Source: Trissonchulus latispiculum
Taxonomy: Eukaryota > Nematoda > Enoplea > Enoplida > Ironidae
Reading direction: 5' to 3'
Length of the DNA: 64,000 bases
Assembly (NCBI GenBank): GCA_030248195.1
Contig: JASAND010028355.1
Coordinates: 1-64,000, forward strand
The position numbers and the translations under genes were made by a program. Positions 10,801 through 18,914 of the stretch are shown piece after piece. The notes under the pieces were generated by a model, which saw only the letters and a program-made list of their open reading frames with translations, was not told the DNA's origin and did not search any database. The number at the start of each line of letters is the position of its first letter. The first letter of the stretch is position 1.

Positions 10801-11359
10801 CCCGGACGTTTATCCTATTCCCCGCATTGATGATATCATGACATCTTTAAAGGGATCAAAATATTTTTCCACCATTGACTTAAGCAAAGGTTTCAATCAA
10901 ATTGAATTGGATGATGAGTCCAAAGCAAAAGCTAGTTTTAATACCTTTCACGGCCAGTTTGAATATAATGTTTTACCTTTTGGACCGAAATGCGCGCCTG
11001 GAAACTTTCAGCGTTGCATGGAAAGAATTTTGGGAGATTTACAATGGAAAAAGTGCATCATCTACATCGATGACATTTTGATCTTCTCCAAAACTTTTGA
11101 GGAACACTTAGAAATCATGCAGGAGGTTTTTGATCGTTTGCGCGCAGCTGACCTGAAAATGAATCCCGGAAAGTGTCATTTTTTGAAAAAGTCAGTTACT
11201 TATTTAGGCCATATAATTTCCGAACAGGGAGTCGAGCCACTAAGGAGCGAATTCAAGCCATTCATGATTTGGCTGTGCCCAAAAACATTAAGGATGTCGA
11301 AAGTTTTTTGGGTATGTGTGCCTATTATGCAAAATTTATTAAAGGTTTCGCGCACTTAG
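4820..11359 (+). CDS. Gag-Env-PR-PR-RT polyprotein of the giant element
   Basis: The open frame begins at GTG 4817, but the first ATG is 4820, so I start there (residues counted from 4817). It is 2,180 codons with no stop. The N-terminal region is a retrotransposon Gag, followed by a CCHC knuckle at C284, C287, H292, C297 and an Arg/Asn/Tyr-rich stretch. An Env-like module spans about 591-1215. Two retropepsin-like domains follow, with DTG at 1443 (ending near CILGSDF) and DTG at 1608 (ending CLIGTDF). The RT core has LCVDFRKVN, the FSTIDLSKGF box and YIDD at 2083-2086. The frame leaves homology near 11240, where the connection domain continues in another frame. Gag, RT and protease calls are strong. 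Having Env between Gag and PR in one frame is atypical for the family. Confidence 0.9.
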   Translation: MPNDLAEVGLLAQPGSRVNSPDPPSIESQILEKLTDTLSDFNSAIRAQGVAAAYSSVPIYHGLPSESFEEHLEKYVRFCQVMDFDEGQKVLTFSSSLEGRALEQFRSVPKASRGTWAEMVEAAKKVMIPPHTALHASSLMFQVKQEKGEPVMDYLMRLNRYARLSFTEKDGFSENQLELLKLRLFLFGLRSDLKARVPPGCKTMERAVEKALQAEGEYPGEAYPSFIEPNFRSGQDTPAAIAEAEKAIRELKAKFEKFELDSKQGGNSSRNGKGRDLPPGTTCFNCNRPGHVRRECRQPGGGAYRANNQGSDRNFQRRSDGNRNFRNTNNYSNRREGNYDQTGRRDRYERNDGNYQGDRRNDQGPRREHYDRNQNFDRRDRGRDFPPEMKREYGPKFAVSCSRTQEGNQHYEGGYRSGRRSSGSGSSYSDYQGDQYTGEQYYSPRRRRDSRSDSSGQYSVRTTRNVSKSCLMHAKRCLASPHFQHKVLMCRQPLICTCRAPEPNMYYDRPVIRPPSASSFTSTEEELFVPVPRNSTRMPSARRVRKVHEPIVDTNTVSIQCNLEISGHSCENQDAGKIGSSLGLLSPGVMCFLWVLTTLFRNLKKVALPAAWVLLAFLVSKANAQTQADADSSRFLADEIAKIGTLVLPRWGAVLSPAGIGVISQKTEYLALIVQLAVPPMSPQWKPPEWANEEDCIDLTTGKTKTDQYCVRMINQSCPQFDYLEHEIDAIKLEYRKLYSGVLNTHFYSKLLSSLCRSTPGVCTSYPAPEQTHSRPKRFIEFLLAGALGLGGLANSLANTYHMGQLDNRVSAVEHGFNVLREDQLKITDSIKRIVHANEQVYAFLHHTVQDLTTLIIKARCSNFSYMRQIYMQLLAHIFTSSLRDGLNSVMRAGLHSEINPNLINLQTLKGIIRTHPSLRNSLLRQEPSLIYQFGKVYPIKIDFNTLRFGFMLEIPVPLEKEVRPLYAIHNVGYNSRENGITALAPLPNYAQRLDTGEVREIDVSECKTAPGLWFCPPNAIITSLKAKCLQILISHSVERVGQEFEHCRTAIQVKVLDNSTIYRTTPAGVLIRTNYTEVIVARSPSLNHVAEGERVAVPATGTLWFEHGRYLHLIIGNTILTSTLGVAKTTVTTSELKETIVPAPLGRIPLHFTELSTAEYENEQAKNLIQSQVKNYVHLPLIPLELKHGLVVVIVIVLLGCCIVWWITPCGRKFRAKIRSRKSPSPRPERPSISAPVESLRLQEPLFSDDEEEAPVELGNLSVKSDPMPYRPRENLDVNLAERNRRSMANRCHATTHYKPMSRDTSYASSMSDYGRDHLDLSARPPTDDRQESQPSPLIDFGNSKSKEGRIVRFSCQAVDKESEGERSESPVHTQADAATSPFKRHVRPISPESDGSGPHTRFGTRNSGRTVNAHSVLMVRTIPLMISLLLVGRPVDALFDTGSLLSVVSQGLVERLGLTPIPVDTVGSLRTANGGKCQILGYVKMPILFRGAEKRLPIHNWKFLVVEKLTTECILGSDFMVTFPGEISLDLGQHTITWPSIDGTRVTLPLTLPTKSKVQRPLQIGTLKRECCTCCLEDGIVSTPPRPLPMIYVNLKGQPVQTLLDTGANLSLMNESLANYLNLKILPMDRPLRAEGVNGQALKFRGAVKVPVEFYDTPGITVEHTFLVPKGLAEDCLIGTDFLHEHGGDLTLSFAQGELKLLKPERPPMIAKLVHHTPVTQTAYRVSAIRKVTIPAYSEVTVPALVESMEKLKYDGFFEPSELKFESNDSTLQVMPAMVNLRQRLIPVLMKNKTGHPLTVYENSTLGNVTPRNELRRGQVMREYRTLVNERGETVCLRNSVKSNHTKNAKGGLNFNVNACKVNRPCQLNDLPEAMREISFDKENLSENEIGQFLGLLNINKVCFSQHPFDIGKCTIFKAHINTGESKPIYATPYRLPVHLRQPLLEELTEMLKYGLIRPSTSPWSSPMIYVPKPGGKLRLCVDFRKVNKISDPDVYPIPRIDDIMTSLKGSKYFSTIDLSKGFNQIELDDESKAKASFNTFHGQFEYNVLPFGPKCAPGNFQRCMERILGDLQWKKCIIYIDDILIFSKTFEEHLEIMQEVFDRLRAADLKMNPGKCHFLKKSVTYLGHIISEQGVEPLRSEFKPFMIWLCPKTLRMSKVFWVCVPIMQNLLKVSRT
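6587..8500 (+). other. Env-like class-I glycoprotein module inside the polyprotein
   Basis: Residues 591-625 form a hydrophobic signal-like segment ending ANA. The following region is Cys-containing, with several Asn-x-Ser/Thr sites. RPKR at 776-779 fits a furin-type cleavage site. It is followed at once by a hydrophobic Gly/Ala/Leu-rich segment (FIEFLLAGALGLGGLANS) and then a heptad-like helix (NRVSAVEHGFNVL). A membrane anchor (GLVVVIVIVLLGCCIVWW) lies at about 1191-1209, followed by a basic then acidic cytoplasmic tail. This layout is that of retroviral, errantiviral and baculovirus F-type fusion proteins. I cannot place it in one Env lineage by eye. Predicted topology puts Gag and PR-RT both on the cytosolic side, so one chain could thread the membrane coherently. 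Confidence 0.75.
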
Positions 11360-12054
11360 CCGCACCGCTTTATTCGTTAAAAAAGAAAGGGGTCCGTTTT
11401 GTTTGGAACAACACGCACCAACAGTCCTTTGATTTACTTAAGAAAAGTTTAGTAGAAGCTCCCGTGCTTGCACATCCTGATTTAGCAAAGGGATTCATCT
11501 TGCACACTGATGCATCCGATCTAGGGTTAGGAGCTGTTTTGTCTCAGGAACAGGACGATGGCAAGTACCATCCTGTAGCCTACGCAGCCAGGTCCTTAAA
11601 GAAATACGAGAGAAATTACTCTACACACGATAAGGAGTGTTTAGCTATGAAATTTGGTATTGAGCACTTTCGTCATTACTTATACGGGGGTCCACCGTTT
11701 ACACTGTTTACGGATCATTCCGCTTTGAGATGGCTAATGAAACATCCCCCTCGAAATTCTCGGTTAGCTAGATGGCAAATGACTTTTTCGGAATATGATT
11801 TTGAAATCAAACATCGGAATAACCCACAACTCCGAAACGCTGATGGACTGTCACGAAACCCACTTTTCGCAGATATCGCTAAAGGCCTACTTGGAGACGA
11901 AAAAGAGAATGATCGAAAATGCGTTCAAGTTTATCAGGAGGACGGTGAGGAGCTAGTTGCTCACATAAAATCTGTAGTTGTTCGAAATGGAGCCCAGAGG
12001 GCTCGAGACCCCAATGTCTCAGTCATTAACAAATTACGCGCTAGAAGGGTGTAA
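11240..12054 (+). CDS. RT connection and RNase H domain (frame-shifted from RT)
   Basis: RNase H degrades RNA in RNA:DNA hybrids during reverse transcription. The frame opens before 11240, but homology starts near 11240 with the gypsy RT-RH linker (AVPKNIKDVESFLG). The RNase H acidic residues are visible in HTDASDLGLGAVL, DKECLAMKFG, LFTDHSALRW and NADGLSR. It is one frame back from the RT ORF, so a single-base loss or equivalent near 11236-11255 separates them. It stops at TAA 12052-12054, while the next frame opens at 12045; a second break of the same kind links this to the integrase part. The N-terminal residues before 11240 in this frame are not homologous and should be ignored. Confidence 0.85.
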
Positions 12055-13018
12055 CTACTGTTCGATCCAAAGTTTCGAAGATCTCTCAACCCTCTAGTTC
12101 TAGTAGCTCGGACGAAGAGAAGGGTCAACCCTCGCCAGAGAAACAACCGAAACTGAAAGGTGCTGGTACGATTTCTAGTTCGGATTCCGAAGAATCGGAA
12201 CCCACGGTTAAAAGGACAGTCAGACCAAGAATCCTAGACTTGGACTACCCCAGTAAGGCATATGAGAAGTCAATAGAACCGCGATCCGAACGTCAATCTT
12301 CGGATACCAGCCGTCCTAAACGGAATGACCCGGCTACCGCCATGTTTAGCGAGGTTTTTCACCATGCCGTACGTGATAATTCTAATGTTTCTCTTAACCC
12401 TAAATCTTGGACAAAATTACAAGCCTTGCAACGCGAAGATTTACTTTTGAATGGCATTATAGATTACAAAGTTAATGGAAATTTACCTAGCAACTTTAAT
12501 CTTGCGGTCAAAATTACCTCGCTAGCTGAACAATGCGATATGCGCGATGACGTCTTAGTACACCTAGAGAAAGTGCGCGATACGACCCTTGAAGTTTTAG
12601 CTGTGCCCGAAAGTTTACGAGATGAGGCGCTTGCTGCATGTCATGATAGCCCTTACGCCGCGCACAGCGGTAGAAACAAGACTTGTTTTCGATTATCCCA
12701 GCATTTTTGGTGGCCCGGAATGTATACGGACGTTAAACGTTGGGTGGAATCTTGCCCGCGCTGTCAAAAACGAAAAGGCCCACCCAAAAATCCAAAAGCA
12801 CCTCTACAGCATGCCCCTATGGCTGTAGAACCCTTCGAGCGTGTTCATTGTGACCTAATGGATGTTAGTAAGGCCTCTAAAAGTGGTATGAAACATATTT
12901 TGAGTTTTGTAGACGCCTTTTCGAAATACGTCATTGCTATCCCCATTAAAAACAAGACCGCTTACACGGTGGCACAAAGTTTTCTCGAATTTGTCATTTT
13001 GCAGTATGGCCCCCAAAA
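12045..13018 (+). CDS. Integrase N-terminal half (zinc finger and first catalytic Asp)
   Basis: Open from 12045, with no ATG near the beginning, so it belongs to the upstream pol frame. It begins with a Ser/Glu-rich linker. An HHCC finger follows (CHDSPYAAHSG ... ESCPRCQKRK). The core starts with VHCDLMDV, whose Asp codon is at 12852-12854. Homology passes to another frame near 13015, in or next to a C-run followed by an A-run (GGCCCCCAAAA). That break again shifts by minus one. This frame continues to 13061 with unrelated residues. Confidence 0.85.
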
Positions 13019-14866
13019 TTGCTCATTTCAGACCAAGGAAAGGAATTTGTTGCATTACTGAATAAGGAAATTTGCTCGCAGGTGCAAACTCGAAAACTTG
13101 AAACTACTCGATATCATCCCGCCGCAAACGGTCAAGTTGAACGTTGGCACCGAACTCTACTTGATATGTTAGCTACGGTGACCGAAAATCATTTAGAATG
13201 GGATAATATGGTACCGTACTGTCAATTTGCTTACAATACGTCTATCAACTCCACCACGGGTGAAACCCCTCATTATCTTTTGCATGCTTGGGATCCCGTC
13301 TTGCCTAGTGCAACCAATGTAGCCATACCCACCGATCGGAAATATTCTGGGTTTGACTATGTCAGAGAAGCGACAGAAGCTCTACAGTTAGCATGGTCTC
13401 TAGCTCGTGAGAAGATAGGCGCGGCTAGGAAAGTTCAGGACGCAAATTATAATCAAAATGCAGTTGAGCCAAAATTTCAGGTTGGTGATTTGGTTATGAT
13501 CAAAGCATCTAATGTTGCAAAACGAGATCAGGTTTTCAAACTTTTGGATAAGAAAATTGGACCCTATCGTATAGAGAAAATTATTGGGTGTGTCGCAGAG
13601 GTCTATCCCGCAGGAAATCGACGCGCAAAAAGAGTCAAAGTTCAGTTTAATAATATGTATCCTTGTGTTGAACCTCGCGTAATTACGGCACCCGTTCATG
13701 ATCACGATGATGAAAATTCGGATAGAGACGAATTCCCTGCTCCTAAGGAGCGGCACTCGAAAGCTGCTAAAATACCTTTAGAGCCGGAACCTCCTAAGAC
13801 ACCACCTGTCGCGGACTCGCCCTCTGAGAATGAAGATCCACGACCATCAACTCGCAAGCAGCCTAGCAGAAAGTCCAAAGTTGCTCGTTCGGATACCAGT
13901 CCGGAAAAACCGGCTGTACAACCTCGGAAACGGGTTCCGCTCTCTCCCAAACAGAAGAGCGTTGCTCCTGCAAAAGTTGCTGTTTCCTCCCAAGATTCCG
14001 CCTCAGATTCCGATAGCATTCCCCAGTTCATGGGTGAAGAGTCGTTAACACCGGAAAAAGACCCAATCGCTTTTAATCGTCGACATTTCTTTAACCCAGT
14101 CGACGCTCGCTGGCAACGCCATATGGCATTATTGCGTGGTCTACCGATCGACCATATCTTGCCTGAAATGATGAGGCACACCCCACTCCACGAACCTTAC
14201 CAGGTCATCAATGTTATTGGAGACGGGAATTGCTACTACCGTGCTATCTCGCTAGCCATTACTGGCTCTGAAGAGCATTGGGTACATATCAAACGAGACT
14301 TACTCACGTTTCTTGAGACATACGAGCACAAACGGCGTTTTCGTACACTTTTTAACGATCTGGAGTCTGTCAAAAACAGTCTCACCAAAACCGCCGAATA
14401 TGCCACTGATGATGAACTCTTTTTGACTGCCGCCTGGCTACGTACGCCTATACAGTCATATTCAAAGTTTGGTCCCGCATGGGCTTGGCAACAATTTTTG
14501 CCAGACGCTTTGCTTGGATCAAGCCAAAGTTATGAGAGAAATTCGCTTTATCTCTACAATGAGAATAGCGATCACTTTATGGTAGTCCTATCCGTACAGA
14601 CACCAGCCGGATTCCAATGGCCTACCAAGAACTCACCTAAAATCAAGATTATGGAACTAGTTTCTAGTTCGTCTTCGAACCAATCTTCCCCTGCCGATGA
14701 TCCTAAGAAATCCGGCAGATCCTCTGCACCTAATGTAGAGAAACTTTTCTCAGAAAGCCCTTTGTTTTCTGGGCCAAGTCCCCTTTTCCAGAATCCCTTT
14801 AGGAGGTCCAAACGTGGAAATGCCTCCTCTGACCCTACTTCGGGTCGTTACTCGTCTGAACAATAG
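13019..14866 (+). CDS. Integrase core C-half, GPY/F module and OTU domain
   Basis: The ORF starts in mid-domain. ISDQGKEF carries the second catalytic Asp (codon 13031) and NGQVERWH the Glu (codon 13139), 35 residues between, the D-x35-E spacing of integrases. A GPY/F module (KIGPYRIEKIIG) follows at about residues 180-230. A long Ser/Pro/Lys-rich linker then leads to an OTU-type cysteine protease-like domain at about 388-530. The C-terminal tail is Ser-rich and ends at TAG 14864-14866. OTU enzymes usually remove ubiquitin from substrates. Here the domain could process the polyprotein or deubiquitinate host or element proteins; which is unknown. OTU domains are known in a few other retroelements. 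Confidence 0.85.
   Translation: MLISDQGKEFVALLNKEICSQVQTRKLETTRYHPAANGQVERWHRTLLDMLATVTENHLEWDNMVPYCQFAYNTSINSTTGETPHYLLHAWDPVLPSATNVAIPTDRKYSGFDYVREATEALQLAWSLAREKIGAARKVQDANYNQNAVEPKFQVGDLVMIKASNVAKRDQVFKLLDKKIGPYRIEKIIGCVAEVYPAGNRRAKRVKVQFNNMYPCVEPRVITAPVHDHDDENSDRDEFPAPKERHSKAAKIPLEPEPPKTPPVADSPSENEDPRPSTRKQPSRKSKVARSDTSPEKPAVQPRKRVPLSPKQKSVAPAKVAVSSQDSASDSDSIPQFMGEESLTPEKDPIAFNRRHFFNPVDARWQRHMALLRGLPIDHILPEMMRHTPLHEPYQVINVIGDGNCYYRAISLAITGSEEHWVHIKRDLLTFLETYEHKRRFRTLFNDLESVKNSLTKTAEYATDDELFLTAAWLRTPIQSYSKFGPAWAWQQFLPDALLGSSQSYERNSLYLYNENSDHFMVVLSVQTPAGFQWPTKNSPKIKIMELVSSSSSNQSSPADDPKKSGRSSAPNVEKLFSESPLFSGPSPLFQNPFRRSKRGNASSDPTSGRYSSEQ
14180..14610 (+). other. OTU cysteine protease domain (C-terminus of Pol)
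   Basis: The catalytic box is IGDGNCYYRAIS, with Asp three residues before the Cys (Cys codon 14231-14233, residue 405 of the frame opening at 13019). The following helix matches the OTU pattern RAxSxxxxGxxxxHxxxR. The catalytic His is in NSDHFMVVLS (codon 14573-14575, residue 519). All three expected catalytic positions are intact. Confidence 0.85.
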
Positions 14867-16056
14867 GTTTGGACGCTAAACAGTGCTGTGATTGTAAAAT
14901 AGAGTTTGTATAAAGTTGTAGAAAATAATTGCCAAATTTGTAAAGATTCGTGTAGAAAATTGGGATTTGTACACTGCACTCTAAGAATTGTATAGTTTTG
15001 ACTGTCGTAACTTTGTATTGACCAAACTTCCCTCTAGCGAATAGTGTTTTGTTTTGTGAATAAGAGGTCTCGGTAATAACATCTGCACCGATGATCTAGA
15101 ACTTGGACTTTGTTAAAGTTGCTCCATGATGGGCATTGCCTCAGTACATAACATCCGTACTGTAGGAGGAAATGTGTATTAGTTGATGCCGCTTGCTCCA
15201 TGTTGGGCACAGTACCTCGACTTCAATATCTGTCGATGGTATAGGCGTAAATTCGCAGGAGTTAGGTCTTCGGGCTAAGCCCATGTATTGCCCTCGGAAA
15301 TTCTTGTCCGAATTGGGCATCGATAACAATGTTTGTGTAGAAAATCTAGATTTGTAACTTAACTAATCTAGAACCATAAAAATGTTAGAAAATTACAGAA
15401 ATAACATAAAAATAATGAATGTACTGTATAGTGTAATGAACGTAAGTCTCATATGTAATTTGATGTAATCATTGTAAAATAGCTATCGAACATAGAATTC
15501 TATTATTGTACAGATTGCTAGAATAAAATAAAACCCCTCATAAAAAGCAATATAAAACATAGAAAATTACTAAAAAATATCAAAACCATTCTTCTTCTTT
15601 TTCTTCTTTCTTCGTTAAGTAATATTCTGATATAGTATAATTTGTAAGTGTTATAATAAATAATTTGTAGTGATTCAATAACTGAAAATATTAAGTATTG
15701 ATTGTGTCTCTAACTCGCTGACATCGTATAACTCCTAATTGATAAACCGCTGACATAGTAACCTTAGGTAGTGTAGTTTGTTAGGTTTAGCTGACTTCTT
15801 CTTTCCTGAATGTTTGATAGTGTGTATTCCATAGCTTCTTACTTGAATGTTCATAAATCTCCTCTCTTCTCTAATTGTGTGTTGCTTGAGTGAATGATAA
15901 TTGCTGCTAATTAGTGTGGATAGTTTTTACTAATAGAGCATGGTGTTGTTAGGAATGTTCTTACTACAAGTTAGCATGAAATTTAGATTTACAAATGGCT
16001 CCCAAGTTGGTTGTAACGTCAGTTGAATCGAATGCAAAGATTGAAGGTGTTGCTGA
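14867..16056 (+). other. Non-coding stretch after pol
   Basis: AT-rich with no domain recognised. A short reading frame at about 15994-16077 (MAPKLVVTS...) ends after 27 codons and could be a leader exon for the next gene; there is no proof of that. Confidence 0.4.
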
Positions 16057-16140
16057 TCCAGAGTTTCCCTGCCGCTAGATTGTCCTGAATCCTTGAGAGG
16101 TCCTCATCGTTGGAGTAGTGATTTGCCCGAAGGTCTCAGA

Positions 16141-16620
16141 ATGGAGCCTGGAATGATTGATATCTACACAGATCCCCGTAGAGCTGAGTTGTTTCGTCCT
16201 AACGTACGTGTGCAGTTAGTGTCCCAGGTGGCCCAAATTTGCACGTTCCTGTGCTTGCAGTGTTTTTGGAGAGTGGGTCTAAGTTTTTATGGAGTCCCGT
16301 TCGTGGTTTTTCCGTTGTCTGATGATGTGCGTTTGTCCCGTGACCCTCATAAGTTGCGTTTGCTTGAGCTTGTTCCCTCGTTAGGAGGTGGAATGTTTCG
16401 TTGCCCTAACATTAGGTGTCAGTGTCCCAAAGTCGTTATTCTACATGAGCATGAGGATTGGTATTATAATCACGGTGTGCAAGTGTTGCCTGCGGAGGCT
16501 AGGTTTCTGTTAAATAATATCCACCGTGTGTTTCCGTTGCATGTCCCGTGTGATGTCCTAGATTATCGTATGCGTATGCTTGGTGAGTGTCCACCATTTC
16601 ATCCTATCATCCTTAACTAA
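16141..16620 (+). CDS. Accessory protein A of the giant element
   Basis: The frame is open from 16057; the first ATG is 16141, giving about 159 residues. I do not recognise the family. It has a CLQCFW motif (Cys codons 16252 and 16261), then FYGVPF, then FRCPNIRCQC (Cys codons 16402 and 16417) and VILHE..DW. Cys spacing C-x2-C ... C-x4-C suggests a metal-binding fold. The same pattern recurs in the following ORF, so the two are related. It lies in the same strand as pol, in the place where retroviruses keep accessory genes. Upstream splicing is possible since the frame stays open before the ATG. Confidence 0.6.
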   Translation: MEPGMIDIYTDPRRAELFRPNVRVQLVSQVAQICTFLCLQCFWRVGLSFYGVPFVVFPLSDDVRLSRDPHKLRLLELVPSLGGGMFRCPNIRCQCPKVVILHEHEDWYYNHGVQVLPAEARFLLNNIHRVFPLHVPCDVLDYRMRMLGECPPFHPIILN

Positions 16621-16805
16621 GTTCCTAATTCCTTAAGTCAATAAGTACGAGTAAGATCCTTATCCCTTAGTTGACCTGATCCTTTAGTCCTTAGTTGCAA
16701 CTTTAGGTAGACATTAGAATAGAGCCAGATGTAATATTGTGTGTGCGTAGTGTGAATGTTGATAACTTTCCCAAGGTCCTCATTTTCCTTTTGTTTTGTA
16801 GAACC

Positions 16806-17569
16806 ATGTCAAGTTACGTTGCCCGTTGGTTAGCCCAGTGTGATCTGTTGAGTGAGGAGAGTGATGATGATTATCATTCGGCAGCTGCCTACCTGCCGTC
16901 GTCCTGGTCTTCTTCTTCGTCTTCTTCTTCTTCTTCTTCCTCCTCCTCTTCGCCGTCGTCCGGCATTGCGTGCTGGAATCGTTCCCCTACCATCCTGCCG
17001 AAGATCCTTCAGTTGAGATATGATCCCGGTCCCCCGGAGAGCTGTTGTCCATCGTCCGCCCAGCGAGGTCCCATGAGAGCGGAAAGCCAATTGCCGCCGG
17101 AGCTGAAGATGCTCCACCACCGTGGTCAGCGAGATGTCATCTACTGTGCGCCAGATGCCAATGACAAGTTCGTCCCCTTCCGCCCCCTCTCTGTGTTGAG
17201 TTCTGATGTGGTTGCGTGTTGCACTCTGTTGTGTGTGAACTGTTTTTGGAAGTTCAGTTTACGTTATTTTGGAGTGCCTTTCCGTTTTGTTCCTGCCCTG
17301 CACCTACTAAGTTCCAGTTTTATGATTTTCCTACTAAGTCATCTCTGTTGAGTTTAGTTCTTCCTAACCGTTCGCCTGCCTTCCGTTGTCCTAACAGGAT
17401 CTGTTTGAGTTCTTCTACTATCATTTTGCACGAGATCCCTAATTGGCGTTTGCATGGCCCGTTCACTATTCGTAACCGGCATCCCATTTTTGTTGAAACT
17501 TTGTTGGATTGTTTGCCTGGTTTGCATGACCCTCCCATTCCGGAGGATTTTCTGAATGTTGATTTTTAA
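16806..17569 (+). CDS. Accessory protein B, paralogue of A, with a frame break
   Basis: ATG 16806 lies four bases after a strong 3' splice acceptor (TTTTGTTTTGTAG, ending 16801), as expected of a spliced subgenomic mRNA. The start (MSSYVARWLAQ) leads into an acidic patch and a poly-Ser run encoded by TCT repeats at about 16908-16960. CVNCFWKFSLRYFGVPF follows (Cys codons 17232 and 17241). The frame ends at TGA 17351. Homology to protein A continues in the minus-one frame (FRCPNRIC, Cys codons 17387 and 17402; TIILHEIPNW) to a stop at 17567-17569. The break lies between about 17290 and 17320. Function unknown. Confidence 0.6.
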
Positions 17570-18825
17570 GTTCGTTTAGTTGAGGTGCAACTATCTAGAT
17601 TGTAACATCAGCCCTTCTAGACTCCCAGTTGCTTATACCTATAATACAATAAGGATAAGTTAGTAGAGTAGGAAGTTCTCACAGATAACAATTAGAATAA
17701 CATAGTCAGTTGCACCCATCAGTTTACCTTCATTTCTTTCTGTTCTTTTCCTTTACTTTCCTTTTCTTTTCTGCACTGTTTTTCTCTGTTGCCTGTATGC
17801 TTATTTTTAGTTGAGTACAGAATTCGGCAGTACTGGGTTTACCCCCACGTACGGTATGTCCGGACCCAAGACCCCCTTAGGCATACAGCGAATACTGCCC
17901 AGTTGTGTCCACAATTGCGCACGAATTTTATTTAATTTCACTCCAACCACCTCCACAGCCTTAACTTAGTTGTTTGTAGCACTTGATTTGATTACTAACG
18001 CACACTTGAATTGATAGAGAATGTTCAATGATGGCTCTAAAATACTAATTATAAAGTAGCACGTATTAAACTGATAGTAGCTGTTTCGTTAACCATGCAT
18101 GTCGTGTACTAGTTTTAGATTCTTTCTTTTCTGCACAGTTTGGTTCCAGTTCCAGCACCCTTCACCATGGATCTTGAAGCACAGCACACCTGCACTTGGA
18201 TTTGTCATGAGTTTCACCTTACTGTCGGTTTTGTTTTCTTAGTTTTGAAATGCGAATTTGAAAAGAGAGAGAGCGAGTTTCGACGTGATTTTACAGTTGA
18301 TTTTGAGGGATGATTTCCGAACACTAAATGAAAAGCTGACATTTTGATTTCAAACATCTTCGTTAAAAGGCTCATTACCGTGCTAAACAATTCCGTCCAA
18401 GAGAAAATGGGTCTAGGCTAATTTTACCCGACCTTTAGACCAACCTTACCTCGCTTTTAGGCCAATTTTATCTGCTATTAGGCTGACTTTACTAGTGGTA
18501 GAAATTACTGTTTGTGCGTATCAGAGTATTACTGACGTGATAATGATTATGGAAAATAGAATTATTAACTCCAGTCGTGTTAATTTGCTGACTAAAAGTT
18601 TTGGGAAGATAGTAAAAACCCGTATACACTTAGCGAGCTGACTGTACTATCTCCTAAGTTTCGTCCCTGAGTTTGTGAAAGCTGACACAAATTTCCCCTT
18701 GAGTGTTTTATTCTTGTGAACAAAAGCTAGATATGACCCCATAGTGGACAGAATAAGGTCCTTGAACGATTTTTTCACCGGTAGCTAGGCATTGCTGCCA
18801 GCTACCCCTGTATAACCTTACTTAT
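17570..18825 (+). other. Non-coding interior of the giant element
   Basis: No gene seen. At 18410-18500 a unit of roughly 25-30 bp (TTAGGCcAATTTTA-like) repeats about four times with drift. Around 17825-17905 a CAGTACTGGG/GGGCAG-type imperfect inverted repeat occurs. Confidence 0.4.
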
Positions 18826-18879
18826 TTGTGTGTGTTTGATTTTAGGCTGAATCTCAGCAATGGTATTTTTCTGGTTTCT

Positions 18880-18914
18880 TGGTCCAGTGGTGGTTGGTCC
18901 GATGGTTCGATTCC
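18880..18914 (+). promoter_or_regulatory. tRNA-like Pol III A and B boxes, closely spaced
   Basis: TGGTCCAGTGG (18880-18890) matches an A box, and GGTTCGATTCC (18904-18914) is a perfect B box followed by CGG. The gap is 13 bases, too short for an anticodon arm. It resembles a tRNA-Glu/Asp remnant and sits directly at the start of the minisatellite. Confidence 0.55.

Noticed and set aside
11236..13018. Programmed ribosomal frameshifts joining the pol pieces
   Set aside because: Three breaks within pol, in mid-domain and without an obvious slippery heptamer and pseudoknot at each, point to mutation or assembly error.
13702..14181. Minus-strand ORF opposite the integrase-OTU linker
   Set aside because: Shadow of a Ser/Pro-rich linker; the plus strand is continuous with integrase and OTU.
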